NCBI RefSeq assembly: GCF_024347095.1
Contig: NZ_AP024904.1
Span: forward strand, 186,001 to 250,000
DNA: 64,000 bases
Direction of reading: 5' to 3'
Source of the DNA: Vibrio rhizosphaerae
GTDB lineage: Bacteria > Pseudomonadota > Gammaproteobacteria > Enterobacterales > Vibrionaceae
Position numbers and translations under genes: made by a program. Every line of letters starts with the position of its first letter. The first letter of the stretch is position 1. The notes beneath the pieces were generated by a model. It had not been told where the DNA came from, ran no database searches, and saw only the letters and a list, made by a program, of their open reading frames with translations. Below are positions 26,757 to 35,616 of the stretch, piece by piece.

Positions 26757-27344
26757 ATGACTGATTTACACACCGAAACACCTTTAGCAAAAGCTATTTT
26801 TGAGCTATTCGATGCTCTAGCGCAGTCGATTGAAGACAATCACGGAGATTTAGCTGCAGGTTCAATAAAAGCTTATATTTTTGGTGGGTGTGCTGTTCAT
26901 CTATATACAAATGCACGCGGGAGCAACGATTTAGATACAGAGATTGACGCTGCAAACAAGCTAGATATATCCAGTATCATTTTAGCACTTGATCCAGTCT
27001 ACTTCGATGACCCCGAAGTAGGTGAGTCGACCCTAGATTGGGATGCGAATTTCAACATTGGTCTACCATCGCTTGGTCCCAATTACAAAGAAAATGCCAT
27101 ACCTCTAGTACATGGAGATTGTATACTTCATATCTACTTAGTCAGTGCTGTGGACATTGCAGTTTCTAAGTTATCTAGATTAGCAGAAGATGATTTAAAA
27201 GATATTATTGCACTGTTCAAAGCAAAACGCTTTAGTTTAGAAGACTTTAAACGGGTGGCGCAGGATGCTGTAGACTATAGCGCAACACCTGATAGTTTAC
27301 AAAGTAACGTAGAATTTGCTATAACAGCTATAGAAGAAGCGTGA
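26757..27344 (+). CDS. DUF6036-like nucleotidyltransferase
   Basis: 195-residue soluble protein. IFGGCAVHLYTNARGSNDLD (residues about 41-60) has the GG-x-A-x6-9-R-x-S-x-DLD pattern of minimal nucleotidyltransferases of the DUF6036/AbiEii-like type, often found in toxin-antitoxin or abortive infection loci. The upstream in-frame ATG at 26676 lacks a ribosome-binding site, whereas AAGAGA precedes ATG 26757 at good distance, so I use the latter. A 129-codon partner follows after 12 nt and a terminator closes the pair. It lies in the cargo position of islet II, opposite in direction to the flanking fusion gene. Its substrate is unknown. Confidence 0.65.
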   Translation: MTDLHTETPLAKAIFELFDALAQSIEDNHGDLAAGSIKAYIFGGCAVHLYTNARGSNDLDTEIDAANKLDISSIILALDPVYFDDPEVGESTLDWDANFNIGLPSLGPNYKENAIPLVHGDCILHIYLVSAVDIAVSKLSRLAEDDLKDIIALFKAKRFSLEDFKRVAQDAVDYSATPDSLQSNVEFAITAIEEA

Positions 27345-27356
27345 CCAGTAATCATA

Positions 27357-27746
27357 ATGGGTTTTGTAACAATGAAACGCACACAAGAAGTTTTTGACAG
27401 ATTGGTATCTAGCGAGTTCAGGTTGGCATCTTTTGAAGATGTTAAGACTGTTGCTCTAGCTATGTGGCATGAAAACTTCGTACCTCAAGTAACGCATTTA
27501 TCAGAGACTTCAGCTAAAGCCGCTGGCTATGTTGTTGACAAACTAATGCGCTTTAACTGTGTTTCTCAAGAACTCAAAGCTAAACTACGTGATGTACTAG
27601 CTGTACTTAAAGGGATGTTCAGCTTTACACCTGTAAAAGTAAAAGGTTGCGATAAACTAGCTCAAAGTTGGGGACTAGTAACAGATTTAAAATTACAAAT
27701 ACGTGAACTTCTTGAATATCAAACGCGGCACTATAAGCACGCTTAA
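27357..27746 (+). CDS. Hypothetical protein, partner of DUF6036-like gene
   Basis: 129-residue, mostly helical, charged protein with no motif I recognise. It starts 12 nt after the nucleotidyltransferase stop and is followed 12 nt later by a terminator, so the two form a bicistronic unit. ATG 27357 and ATG 27372 (MKRTQEVFDRL) are both possible; neither has a clear ribosome-binding site, which fits translational coupling. The arrangement of nucleotidyltransferase plus small helical protein resembles a toxin-antitoxin or abortive infection pair, but that is inference from layout only. Confidence 0.55.
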   Translation: MGFVTMKRTQEVFDRLVSSEFRLASFEDVKTVALAMWHENFVPQVTHLSETSAKAAGYVVDKLMRFNCVSQELKAKLRDVLAVLKGMFSFTPVKVKGCDKLAQSWGLVTDLKLQIRELLEYQTRHYKHA

Positions 27747-27757
27747 AATACTAGATT

Positions 27758-27783
27758 AAAGCACCTTTTGAGGTGCTTTTTTG
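27758..27783 (+). terminator. Terminator of DUF6036-like pair
   Basis: AAAGCACCT and AGGTGCTTT pair around TTTG, then a T run. Strong intrinsic terminator. Confidence 0.9.
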
Positions 27784-27934
27784 ATCAATGCATATAACTC
27801 TGACCTCAGCTGCAAAATAGCTTATTTGAGGCCTCTCGGAGGCTTGTCAATATGCATCCCGATATTGAGTCAAATGCATACTCATACTTAACAAATTCCC
27901 TGTCCATTATAGATCTCGCCATGAAAAATACGGC

Positions 27935-28147
27935 TTATTTTTTATCATTGATAAGCTCTAGGGGGGATATTCTTGGTTCGGATGTTCTACTGTTCTCGAT
28001 AGAGTAAGATACTAATACCTTATTCCCTAGCTTCTGATATGCAAAATAAAACGAGAAGCCAGCTAGAAATACTCCAGGAATAGAGACAAGAATATTCTTA
28101 ATATCTTCCCATGTAATGTTGCTAAACCAGAAAGTTAATGATTCCAT
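27935..28147 (-). CDS. Small membrane protein, probably truncated
   Basis: 70 residues with one hydrophobic helix (about 17-38, ILVSIPGVFLAGFSFYFAYQ). It ends in a TAA at 27935, and the same frame continues for about 45 more sense codons after that stop (to about 27795). Proteins of this general shape, a helix plus a soluble beta domain beginning K-V-L-V-S-Y, are usually longer, so this may be a nonsense-truncated remnant. It lies 34 bp after conserved module P3, in the position occupied by hamA and the PHP-ATPase gene in the other islets. Function unknown. Confidence 0.45.
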   Translation of the reverse strand: MESLTFWFSNITWEDIKNILVSIPGVFLAGFSFYFAYQKLGNKVLVSYSIENSRTSEPRISPLELINDKK

Positions 28148-28172
28148 ACTTGTTCTTTAGTTGTAGAGATAA

Positions 28173-28310
28173 CAGTTTATTGTACAGAACCACTCTATAA
28201 AAATACTTCTGTATAATTTACCTCCACCCGTTAAAGATTCTGCCCTAATAGCATGAAAAAAAAACAGATAAAATATCCGTAAAAATGTCACCGCGTCAGA
28301 ACAGAAATCA
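28173..28310 (-). promoter_or_regulatory. Conserved upstream module P3 of islet II
   Basis: Reverse-strand copy of the gene-proximal ~140 bp of module P1. The arms TGTACAGAA (28181-28189) and TTCTGTATA (28207-28215) keep the same 17-nt gap. The -10-like hexamer on the reverse strand is TACAAT. The distal part seen in P1 and P2 is missing here, replaced by the flanking hairpin-rich repeat. Confidence 0.6.
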
Positions 28311-28735
28311 CTGACGCTGATTGTGCGTCAAATTTGGGAGCCGGAGGCTAGGAAGATAAAACTTGTGATGCAGGTGTTTGGGACGCAATCCCATACCGCG
28401 ATTTCATTAGCATCTCCGACTGAGCCCCAGGTACTTTTTCAAGGCCGAAAAAGTACCCCAAAAGGCCTCGGGGTTGAGTTCAGTGACCAATCTAGCTTTT
28501 GCTATGTTTCACTCAACTCAACCACTCAACCAAGAAAATCATTCACGGAAGAATGATTAAGCTTTTCCGGGCAGGACGCCCGTAAAAGCTGGTTCTGGAA
28601 CGCGTGTGACCAAGCCAAACAAAAAAGATTTTCTGGTTCGTCTTTCATCTCTGAAAGATGAACTGGCACACAGAACACCAATGCCTCTGAAACCGCAAAA
28701 CGGAATTGTGCGTCATATTTCAGGGCCAAAAGTGA
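28311..28735 (-). repeat. Hairpin-rich repeat at left side of islet II
   Basis: Reverse copy of the 473-bp family with an internal deletion: the TGAAAAATC/GATTTTTCA stem and neighbouring bases between about 28480 and 28510 are gone. The GTACTTTTTC/GAAAAAGTAC, GGGC/GCCC and TCTTTCATCTCTGAAAGATG stems remain. It directly abuts module P3 on one side and the end of the caspase operon on the other. Confidence 0.7.
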
Positions 28736-28792
28736 TCATCCAACATCAATGACTACCCTCAAGCCCCGAAACACCAACCATGATGAGCAGCG

Positions 28793-30325
28793 CTACTTCT
28801 CCGTCGGGATATTGTTCGTGATCCACTGGTATGTTTCATCCGCACTTAACTGTGTCTCTATGTTTTTCAACGTCGCCCGATGGTTGTCGTCAAAGGTTGG
28901 TAAGTGATGATTCATGAAATCAAGCGCCGATTCTCCCACCGCAGGTTGCTGGCCTGCGCCTTGTAAGATGCTCAGCGCGGCATTCTGGAGTAAGTTTTGC
29001 GTGATCCCCATGGTTTTAGAGAGTTCTGCCGTGACTGGGAGTGTTGCGGTGGTTGGCCGTGCAGCGAAGGTCGCGATGGATGAAACAATGTTTTGCTTGA
29101 CCCACTCTAAAGCTTCTTCTGGTTTTTCTGTTTGAGACAAATCCCATGTAACAAACGGAGAATCCGTACAAATGCCAACGCCAATTTTTTCGAACAGGCT
29201 GTTTGCTTCTACAACGGAAGGGGTGTGACTATCTGCATCGACAACGCCAAGGTAACCGGCCCGTAATGTCGGGGGAAAATCGAATGTCATTTCACCAATT
29301 TCTTCAGCGCATTTCATTTTAAACATCACTTGCAGTGCTTTGACATCGGGAGAGTCCCCCAGAAGCTGCTCCAAATTGTCTATGACGACACGCAATAAAT
29401 CCTGATTGAGTATTTTTCTTCGCAGTAAGGTATGTGCAGCAAACAGCCCGATAATAGGATTATCAAATTTACCTCTGAGCGCAATGCGCATCGACTGACC
29501 TGACAGGCCTTGTGTTCCGGCAATCAAAGACGTTGTCATGATTTCCGTTGAGGCGAGGGTCTGGTTCTGCGGATCAAAACCTAAAGACCTGTCAGCCATT
29601 AACAACCGGAGACTGTCATAAGCAATTTGCCTCTTGGTGTACAGACCGAATAGCTGGGTTTGAAAACGGTTAGTTAACCAGATCGGTATCGCCCGCTGCT
29701 GAGCGGGGTGTTCTCCGGTCGGTTGTTCAATCAGTTCTACAATATAGCCGCCTTGACGCAGTGCCAGAGAAAAGCCCAGCCAGCCCTGACTCTCATTTTG
29801 AATCGGAGTATGTATCCTTGAATCAAATATCAGGTGGTTATCTGCCCCTAAAACGCGAAAATAGACGCGGATAGGCTGTGCCTGCGCCTGATTGATCGTT
29901 CGAATCATGCACACGAGATTGGGGCTGTTCGTATGATCGGTTGATACTTGTTGATTCGATGTTGTTTGACTCAATGCCGCTGCTGCTTGCTCATAGTCAT
30001 GATGCGATGTGATTGCATTTGATAGCGGTACAGCACTATAGACCGCCGGTTGAGGCGCTGGCATGACGAGATCTTGATTGAACCTGATGGCCGTTGACTG
30101 GGTTTGTCCGCCTAACTTACCTTCCACCTGATAAATACCTTTTGGCAGTGTCAGTGTCACGGAATTGCTATATGAGTCGATGACCTGTATCGCACTGTTT
30201 TGGGGTCGTTCCAGCCTCGGATCATCCGCCATCATGGCGACGACCTCACCAAAGCCATCGTAAAGTGTGATTTGTAACTCCGGATGGTCGAAGGTTATGG
30301 TTAGATTGTGGTTAGAATTTGACAT
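28793..30325 (-). CDS. Hypothetical protein of hydrolase-caspase operon
   Basis: 510-residue protein of unrecognised family. Residues 1-215 look like two beta-rich domains with alternating hydrophobic strands (LTITFDHPELQITLYDG, VTLTLPKGIYQVEGKLGG). From about 225 the protein is helical and contains a repeat-like segment (NPIIGLFAAHTLLRRKI, DNLEQLLGDSPDVKALQVMF) and a Gly/Ala/Gln-rich tail. No catalytic motif is seen. It starts inside the caspase gene (14-nt overlap) behind GAAGGAGA, so the two are translationally coupled. A role as sensor, substrate or scaffold of the caspase is inference. It is the last gene of the operon and ends 58 bp from an islet II repeat. Confidence 0.6.
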   Translation of the reverse strand: MSNSNHNLTITFDHPELQITLYDGFGEVVAMMADDPRLERPQNSAIQVIDSYSNSVTLTLPKGIYQVEGKLGGQTQSTAIRFNQDLVMPAPQPAVYSAVPLSNAITSHHDYEQAAAALSQTTSNQQVSTDHTNSPNLVCMIRTINQAQAQPIRVYFRVLGADNHLIFDSRIHTPIQNESQGWLGFSLALRQGGYIVELIEQPTGEHPAQQRAIPIWLTNRFQTQLFGLYTKRQIAYDSLRLLMADRSLGFDPQNQTLASTEIMTTSLIAGTQGLSGQSMRIALRGKFDNPIIGLFAAHTLLRRKILNQDLLRVVIDNLEQLLGDSPDVKALQVMFKMKCAEEIGEMTFDFPPTLRAGYLGVVDADSHTPSVVEANSLFEKIGVGICTDSPFVTWDLSQTEKPEEALEWVKQNIVSSIATFAARPTTATLPVTAELSKTMGITQNLLQNAALSILQGAGQQPAVGESALDFMNHHLPTFDDNHRATLKNIETQLSADETYQWITNNIPTEK

Positions 30326-31310
30326 GTTTGTCTCCTTCTCTTATCGCAATGTTGGAACCATCAACACCGTCACATAACAGATGTATGCCTGCGCCCAGAG
30401 GCAAGTTCACCGATTGTGCGGTCGCGACAATGGTTTTCAAAACACTATCTTCAGGCCCAATGACATCGATGTTTCTGCCGACTTTGGCTGTGCTAAACGC
30501 AATGACGACTTTTCTTGAGGGCAGTGCGTCACCAAAAATAGGTTCATTTTCACTGATAAAACTGATATCCACTTCCGGTATCTGAGTCTTGCCGTCGTTT
30601 TCTGCCAAAGCTCGGGTTCGATTCTCAACATATTGCTTCAGGCGTTTTGCCGGTACGCCGCCTTGAGTCTGGGCGGCATTGCCATAAAGCGCTTCTAGGA
30701 GTGCTTGGGTGAAATATCCCCTGACGTCTGAACTGTCGATATCATTTTCCGCTTCATAAGCGGCATTTTGGTACTCTGTGGAATAAGCGATCATCCGTCT
30801 TTCATGACCAGAGAGTTGATCGGGTTTGGGACGGCCTAAAGAGGATGCTGCGCCTTTGCTATTACTGAGTCTGACCCGGCAACAGTCAAAAAAGCAGACA
30901 ATTTCTTCAAAGCGCCCGGTGCCAGCCAACAGTTCGTAGTAGGCCTCTGAATCCAGTGCGGCATTGCGTCTGATATGCGACCAAACCGATAAACACAAGT
31001 CTGCGCCCATACTGCTACTCGCCAGACCGTGGCCGCTGAAATATAAGTAAAAGCGGCGCACCTGATGACTTCCAATCCGGTCAAATAACTCGACAAGTGC
31101 AACATCAATATCTTCTTGGATCGGCTTATTGGTGTTGGCTGAAGAGACAATCAGTCGTCTGTTTTCCTGAGGAAGGCCACCGCCGTTGTTGGTATCGGTC
31201 AGCCATTGATCGAACGCTATCGCATCGTTGATTGCCCCACTCAAGTTCTTAAAGCCAGGATAGTGGTTAATCCCAACGACCAACCCATAGTCATTTGGAT
31301 ATGTTGCCAT
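30312..31310 (-). CDS. Caspase-like cysteine peptidase (C14 family)
   Basis: 332-residue protein with a caspase-hemoglobinase fold at the N-terminus: GLVVGINHYPGFKNLSGAIN at 9-28, catalytic His94 in FSGHG, and Cys143 in FFDCCR preceded by Asp142. These are the dyad and S1-pocket features of prokaryotic metacaspase-like (C14B/orthocaspase) enzymes. The C-terminal ~80 residues are of unknown type. Prokaryotic caspases often act as proteolytic effectors in defence or signalling. It starts 5 nt after the alpha/beta hydrolase stop and overlaps the 510-residue partner by 14 nt, forming a tight three-gene operon. The family is firm; the biological role is inference. Confidence 0.8.
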   Translation of the reverse strand: MATYPNDYGLVVGINHYPGFKNLSGAINDAIAFDQWLTDTNNGGGLPQENRRLIVSSANTNKPIQEDIDVALVELFDRIGSHQVRRFYLYFSGHGLASSSMGADLCLSVWSHIRRNAALDSEAYYELLAGTGRFEEIVCFFDCCRVRLSNSKGAASSLGRPKPDQLSGHERRMIAYSTEYQNAAYEAENDIDSSDVRGYFTQALLEALYGNAAQTQGGVPAKRLKQYVENRTRALAENDGKTQIPEVDISFISENEPIFGDALPSRKVVIAFSTAKVGRNIDVIGPEDSVLKTIVATAQSVNLPLGAGIHLLCDGVDGSNIAIREGDKHVKF

Positions 31311-31315
31311 TGAAA

Positions 31316-32743
31316 CTAGCCCTCTTGCAGGAGTGTATTGATGCTACTGATGGTGGCCTCATCATCGTCAAAGTCTCCGTGTGTTTCTGAAGTTGTGATA
31401 AATGGTGCCACTGCCCCCGGGTTTAACTCGCTACTGTTGGACAGAATTAAGCGGTTATCCTGACGCATAAAATCTCTGACTTTGGCGAAAGCATTTTCTT
31501 TGTATTGTTCTGGCTGGCTGATATACCGTTCCATGCCAATGATGGGCATATCATCTTTCCCTTCAAGGACACCGGAGATAAAGTAGAGCAGCGAGCGGGT
31601 ATAAACGTAGGGAACCAGCATGTCATTACATTCATATTGGTCACTCATGGTGTACATTTTGAACGACTGGTAGAAGTTCGGTTGAGGGAGGATGTGTTGT
31701 ATAAATAAATCATATCTGGCTGCCGGAGCCAGAAAAATTAAGTTGCGGATATCGAGTGATTGCTGGCGTTGTTTCATTGCTTTGAACAGGTGGCAGATGG
31801 CGATGGCCCCGGCACTATGACCAACGATATCAATTTTAATATGATGCTGTTGTTGTAAGGCGATCAGTTTCTCCAGCAGATATGTGCCCGCATGTTGTTC
31901 GACCCCGCTGAGATTGGTATTCTCTTGCCACATTTCCTGAGCTGATAATTTCATCCCTCCCCAGACCCACTCCCCGACATCGGCTAGGTAATACTGTTGC
32001 AGGATTTCTTCAACAATAGTGGGGTATAAACCGTGATGTGTCCCATTGGCTAAACGTCGGATGACTTGCACGCTCAGCTTGGCTAAGTCTTTGATCAGTT
32101 TAACGGAGATCCCCCTCGCTTGCCCTTTTGAGGTTTGTGGTCCGGTTATTTTCTGTGCATTGTAACCGGTGAGCATCGCACTGATTTGCGGATCCGTCAT
32201 ATCGATTTCCGTTTCAAGTTCTGCTTCGATTTCATCGATCAGATTATCCAGCTCCATTTCTGTCAGGGAAAAATCCGCACCCTTAGCCCCCTGAGAAAGG
32301 GTCGGCGTTAAATGCTCAAAAGGTCGCTCATTATTGAGCTCATCGAGTATTTCAGCATCTGTAAGCTCTTTTGCGCCTCTTGTGCCGATTTGAAAATCTG
32401 CGGGAAGGTATTTACTTGCTTTTTTGGCGACCCAGAGCAGGAGCTTCTTAAAGAGCTTCGTTTTGTAGACATCGGTGATACGATCCTGAACGGTTTCTAA
32501 CAACCCCGTTTCCCAGACAATCGTGAGTGGGTGCGCGCCTTTGTAGCTTTTGGAAAGTTTTTCGGCGATTTGCATGCCGGCGGATTCTTTAATTAATCCA
32601 CCATGAAAGTGGATCACGAGTTTATCTTGGGTTTTTAAGAATTCGATGAGGGCATCGACATCTTCTGGCGTTGAATAGTCCTTGCCGGTTTTACGAAATG
32701 TGCCGTCATCTCCGACGTTCAGGTAGTTCAGTTTAGAAAGCAT
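31316..32743 (-). CDS. Alpha/beta hydrolase (lipase-like) of caspase operon
   Basis: 475-residue protein with an alpha/beta hydrolase core. The oxyanion-hole strand is LVIHFHGGL (His47-Gly48) and the nucleophile elbow is GHSAG with Ser310. An inserted region of about 200 residues between them is rich in acidic stretches and holds a basic hydrophobic helix (FKKLLLWVAKKASKYL), which could contact membrane. A late Asp and His (around FDDDE and ETHGDF) could complete the triad. I set the start at ATG 32743 because AGAGGA lies 7 nt before it; the ATG at 32773 has none. As first gene of a hydrolase-caspase-510 aa operon it may be the membrane-attacking effector, which is inference. Confidence 0.7.
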   Translation of the reverse strand: MLSKLNYLNVGDDGTFRKTGKDYSTPEDVDALIEFLKTQDKLVIHFHGGLIKESAGMQIAEKLSKSYKGAHPLTIVWETGLLETVQDRITDVYKTKLFKKLLLWVAKKASKYLPADFQIGTRGAKELTDAEILDELNNERPFEHLTPTLSQGAKGADFSLTEMELDNLIDEIEAELETEIDMTDPQISAMLTGYNAQKITGPQTSKGQARGISVKLIKDLAKLSVQVIRRLANGTHHGLYPTIVEEILQQYYLADVGEWVWGGMKLSAQEMWQENTNLSGVEQHAGTYLLEKLIALQQQHHIKIDIVGHSAGAIAICHLFKAMKQRQQSLDIRNLIFLAPAARYDLFIQHILPQPNFYQSFKMYTMSDQYECNDMLVPYVYTRSLLYFISGVLEGKDDMPIIGMERYISQPEQYKENAFAKVRDFMRQDNRLILSNSSELNPGAVAPFITTSETHGDFDDDEATISSINTLLQEG

Positions 32744-33009
32744 ATTCTTATCCTCTGTATAAAACAAAGGCATAACGACGTTTTACGGATAAAACATATG
32801 CGATGTTGTGTTATGAAACTTGCATATTTGTTGAGTTGAGTTTAGTCCATTATCAGTTAAGCATCGCTTAAAATTTGTCCGGTTTTTTCAAGGCGGATTG
32901 TTGCTCATTCGGGCTTTAGAACATATTTCACGCAATTCAAATGAAAAGATTTTCAGGTGACTCGGCAGCTTGGTAAGAGTGGCCGAAGGCCAGTCCCGAA
33001 GGTTATCGC
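32744..33009. other. Intergenic region upstream of hydrolase-caspase operon
   Basis: About 270 bp with no convincing gene. It should hold the promoter of the hydrolase-caspase operon, but no single -10/-35 pair stands out. It also receives the end of the neighbouring chemoreceptor transcript, whose terminator lies at 33010-33039. Confidence 0.35.
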
Positions 33010-33039
33010 AAAAAGGGTCACTTCAACGTGACCCTTTTT
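33010..33039 (-). terminator. Terminator of dCache chemoreceptor gene
   Basis: AAAAAGGGTCAC and GTGACCCTTTTT pair perfectly around a 6-nt loop. The A and T tracts make it bidirectional, so it also shields the caspase operon. Confidence 0.85.
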
Positions 33040-33093
33040 AGCTTTCGTATGGAAGACCGACAGTATGCAAAACCAACAGTAGGTGAGGCCGAT

Positions 33094-34989
33094 TTAGATC
33101 TGGAACTCACCGACTTCATGATCAACTTGTTTTGCAAGCTGACTGAGGCGTTTCGATTGATCTACACCGGTTTGGCTTTCTTCCGCCAGTTCAGCGGCAA
33201 CCTGACGAATGGTCTCACTGTTTTGGCTGATTTCACTGGTCACCGCCGTTTGCTCTTCTGCTGCGGTGGCAATTTGAGTTGCCATGTTAGAAATACTGAC
33301 GATGGCATCGGCAATTTCTTCCAGACTTGCAGTGGCGGCATCGGCATCGGTCACACTGGTTTGTGCTTTGGTACTGCTTTTCTGCATCGAAGTGACGGCT
33401 TTGGTCGTTTGCTCTTGTAGTAACTCAATCATTTTCTGAATTTCTTCCGTAGATGAATGCGTTCTTTGTGACAAGGAGCGAACTTCATCGGCAACGACGG
33501 CAAAGCCGCGGCCATGTTCACCCGCCCGGGCAGCCTCGATGGCGGCGTTCAGTGCTAACAAGTTTGTTTGTTCGGCAATGCCATTGATAGTAGACAAAAT
33601 GCTGCTGATTTGCTGAGCGTGTTGATCCAACGCAGCGATTTGCTCAGTCGCTCGACTGACTTCAGTTGCCAGCTCGTGCGTTGAGTGACGGCTTTTCCGT
33701 ACTTGGTCGCTGCCTTTTTGACCCAGTTCAACAGAGCGAGCGGCGGCTTGTGCAGTCTGGTCGGCATTACCGGCAATTTCATGGGTTGCCATGGCCATTT
33801 CGGTCACCGCAGAGGCAACCATATCGATTTCTTGTTGCTGTCTGGCAACACGGGAAGCGCTTTGAGTGGACGAGTTCGAGACTTGTTGTGCTTCGTGAGC
33901 AACATCAGTAGAAAGGGCTTTCAAACGTCCGACAACCCCATGCATGTGGCTGACAAAGTCATTAAAGCCTTGCGCAAGAATACCAATCTCGTCTGCGCGT
34001 TTGACTTCAATGCGAGCACGCAGATCACCTTTACCTTTAGAAATATCTTGTAGCGCATGGGATACACGAGTTAGGTCGCTGAACAGGACGATGAATAACC
34101 AGTAGAGGAGGGCACCAAAGATCACCACCAGCACGAAGGCGGTAATGATTTGGCGCGTCAATACTTTGTAAACCGGTGCCATCAGCTCGGCTTTGTTCAT
34201 GGTAAAGACGAGACTCCAATCAGTGTTAGGGATGCGTTGTGCATAAGCAAATACATCGGTGCCATTGAAATTCACTTCTTCCAGCTTGTCGTCTTTGGTC
34301 AGTTTTTCAAGAGAGGCCGGTGCAAAAATTGGAGAGATAGACTCGGCCTTTTTCATGACCATTTCTTTGTCGGCGTGAGCGATAATGTCGTTCTGGGTTG
34401 AAACCATCATGGCTTGACCTGAGCCCGGAATATCCAACGCTGCGACTTTCTCGGAGAGTTGCTTCAAGCTTAAATTGGCGCCAACAGTCCCGTAAGGCTT
34501 GCCATCCTTCATGACCGGGTGGGTGAGGATAATAACCAATTCTTTCGTCGTTGAGCTTAGGTTCGGTCCAAGAATTCCCGGCCCGCCGACAGACATGGCA
34601 TCTTTGTACCAGCTTTTTTTGCGAGGGTCATAGTCAGGGCGTTTTGCATCCAGTGCCGGATCTTGGCGGTACATCTTGCCGTCGTTATTGCCGTAGTAGG
34701 TTAAAGCAAAATTACCACTTTCGTAGGCTTGCTTGATCGCTGCGTAAGGAGACGGGTCAGTCGGATTTTCCAGATTATGGGCCAGTGCTTTTGCAATGGT
34801 TCTGCGGGTGACGAGCCAATCGCTGGTGTTATCGCCATATGCACTGGCAAAGTGACGAATATCTTTCAGCAGCGACTCACGCATTTGATTGGTCAAGGAG
34901 GTTGCCGTTTCGGTCACCAGATAAGCAGTTGTGATAGCAACCGCGAGCAGGCTGACACCTAATATTCGGGTACGGAGGGAAAGAGTCAT
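33094..34989 (-). CDS. Methyl-accepting chemotaxis protein, dCache sensor
   Basis: 631-residue chemoreceptor. A membrane helix lies near 8-28, then a periplasmic double-Cache domain of about 250 residues with typical blocks ([48 protein letters not shown]). A second helix lies near 280-302, followed by HAMP and the signalling core [20 protein letters not shown]. dCache receptors mostly sense amino acids, organic acids or amines. The W-Y-K-D block around RKKSWYKDA is the position used by amino-acid-binding dCache receptors, but the ligand is not certain. I choose ATG 34989 because AAGGA lies 8 nt upstream; the earlier ATG at 35007 lacks a site. Confidence 0.87.
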   Translation of the reverse strand: MTLSLRTRILGVSLLAVAITTAYLVTETATSLTNQMRESLLKDIRHFASAYGDNTSDWLVTRRTIAKALAHNLENPTDPSPYAAIKQAYESGNFALTYYGNNDGKMYRQDPALDAKRPDYDPRKKSWYKDAMSVGGPGILGPNLSSTTKELVIILTHPVMKDGKPYGTVGANLSLKQLSEKVAALDIPGSGQAMMVSTQNDIIAHADKEMVMKKAESISPIFAPASLEKLTKDDKLEEVNFNGTDVFAYAQRIPNTDWSLVFTMNKAELMAPVYKVLTRQIITAFVLVVIFGALLYWLFIVLFSDLTRVSHALQDISKGKGDLRARIEVKRADEIGILAQGFNDFVSHMHGVVGRLKALSTDVAHEAQQVSNSSTQSASRVARQQQEIDMVASAVTEMAMATHEIAGNADQTAQAAARSVELGQKGSDQVRKSRHSTHELATEVSRATEQIAALDQHAQQISSILSTINGIAEQTNLLALNAAIEAARAGEHGRGFAVVADEVRSLSQRTHSSTEEIQKMIELLQEQTTKAVTSMQKSSTKAQTSVTDADAATASLEEIADAIVSISNMATQIATAAEEQTAVTSEISQNSETIRQVAAELAEESQTGVDQSKRLSQLAKQVDHEVGEFQI

Positions 34990-35149
34990 TGACTTGTTCC
35001 TTATCATCGTTGTCGTTGAGAGACAATGTGTTCATTAGATTGTGAATCTTTTATTGAGTTTATATAAGTGTAATTGATTCTTTCCAACTGTCTATTTACA
35101 AATTTATTAAGAATAATGTAGCACAGTTGAGAAGCTGACGGCGCAGCCT

Positions 35150-35531
35150 GATTTCCGGTGATTACCGGGACAAACGCATCACACACGCCATTGCTATTGC
35201 TCCGGGCTATGTGCCTGCGATATTGCCGCAATCGTTAGAAGCCTTGTCCGCTCAAACCGTGATCGTGGGTGGTGAACTCGATCAGACCATTCCGCCGAAG
35301 TTACAAATTCTTCCTTATATAACCACGTACCAGAACCGACTGACTTACAAAGAAATCAAAGGTGCATCGCACTTTAGTTTTATGCAAAACTGTAAGCCTC
35401 AAGCGATTGAAATCCTGGTGGAGGAGGGGGCTGCATTTGTTTGTCAGGAAGCGGGGCGTGTGGATCGAATGTCAATTCATCAGGCGTTGCTTGATATCGT
35501 CGAACAACAGAAGGCAAAAATAGAGCTCTGA
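35150..35531 (+). pseudogene. 5'-truncated alpha/beta hydrolase
   Basis: The frame reads YRDKRITHAIAIAPGYVPAI from about 35167 and continues to a stop at 35529-35531, giving the last ~120 residues of a dienelactone-hydrolase-like alpha/beta hydrolase. The catalytic Asp (GGELDQTIPP) and His (GASHFSF) regions are present. The N-terminal half with the nucleophile serine is missing, and upstream sequence in all frames does not restore it. ATG 35211 is internal to the fold, so a functional protein is unlikely. A terminator-like stem follows at 35539. Confidence 0.65.
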
Positions 35532-35538
35532 TTTAGGG

Positions 35539-35563
35539 ATAGCCGCACACCGGGTGCGGCTAT
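35539..35563 (+). terminator. Stem-loop after truncated hydrolase
   Basis: ATAGCCGCAC pairs with GTGCGGCTAT around ACCGG. Only a weak T-rich tail follows, so it may act from either side between this remnant and pyrC. Confidence 0.6.
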
Positions 35564-35616
35564 CTATTGCAAAAGAGCGTTCTAGCAACAGAGCGGTCAA
35601 AGCCCGCTCACAAAAC

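Noticed and set aside
33028-33420. 130-codon frame opposite the dCache chemoreceptor
   Set aside because: Antisense to a well-supported gene with conserved signalling domain; typical antisense shadow.
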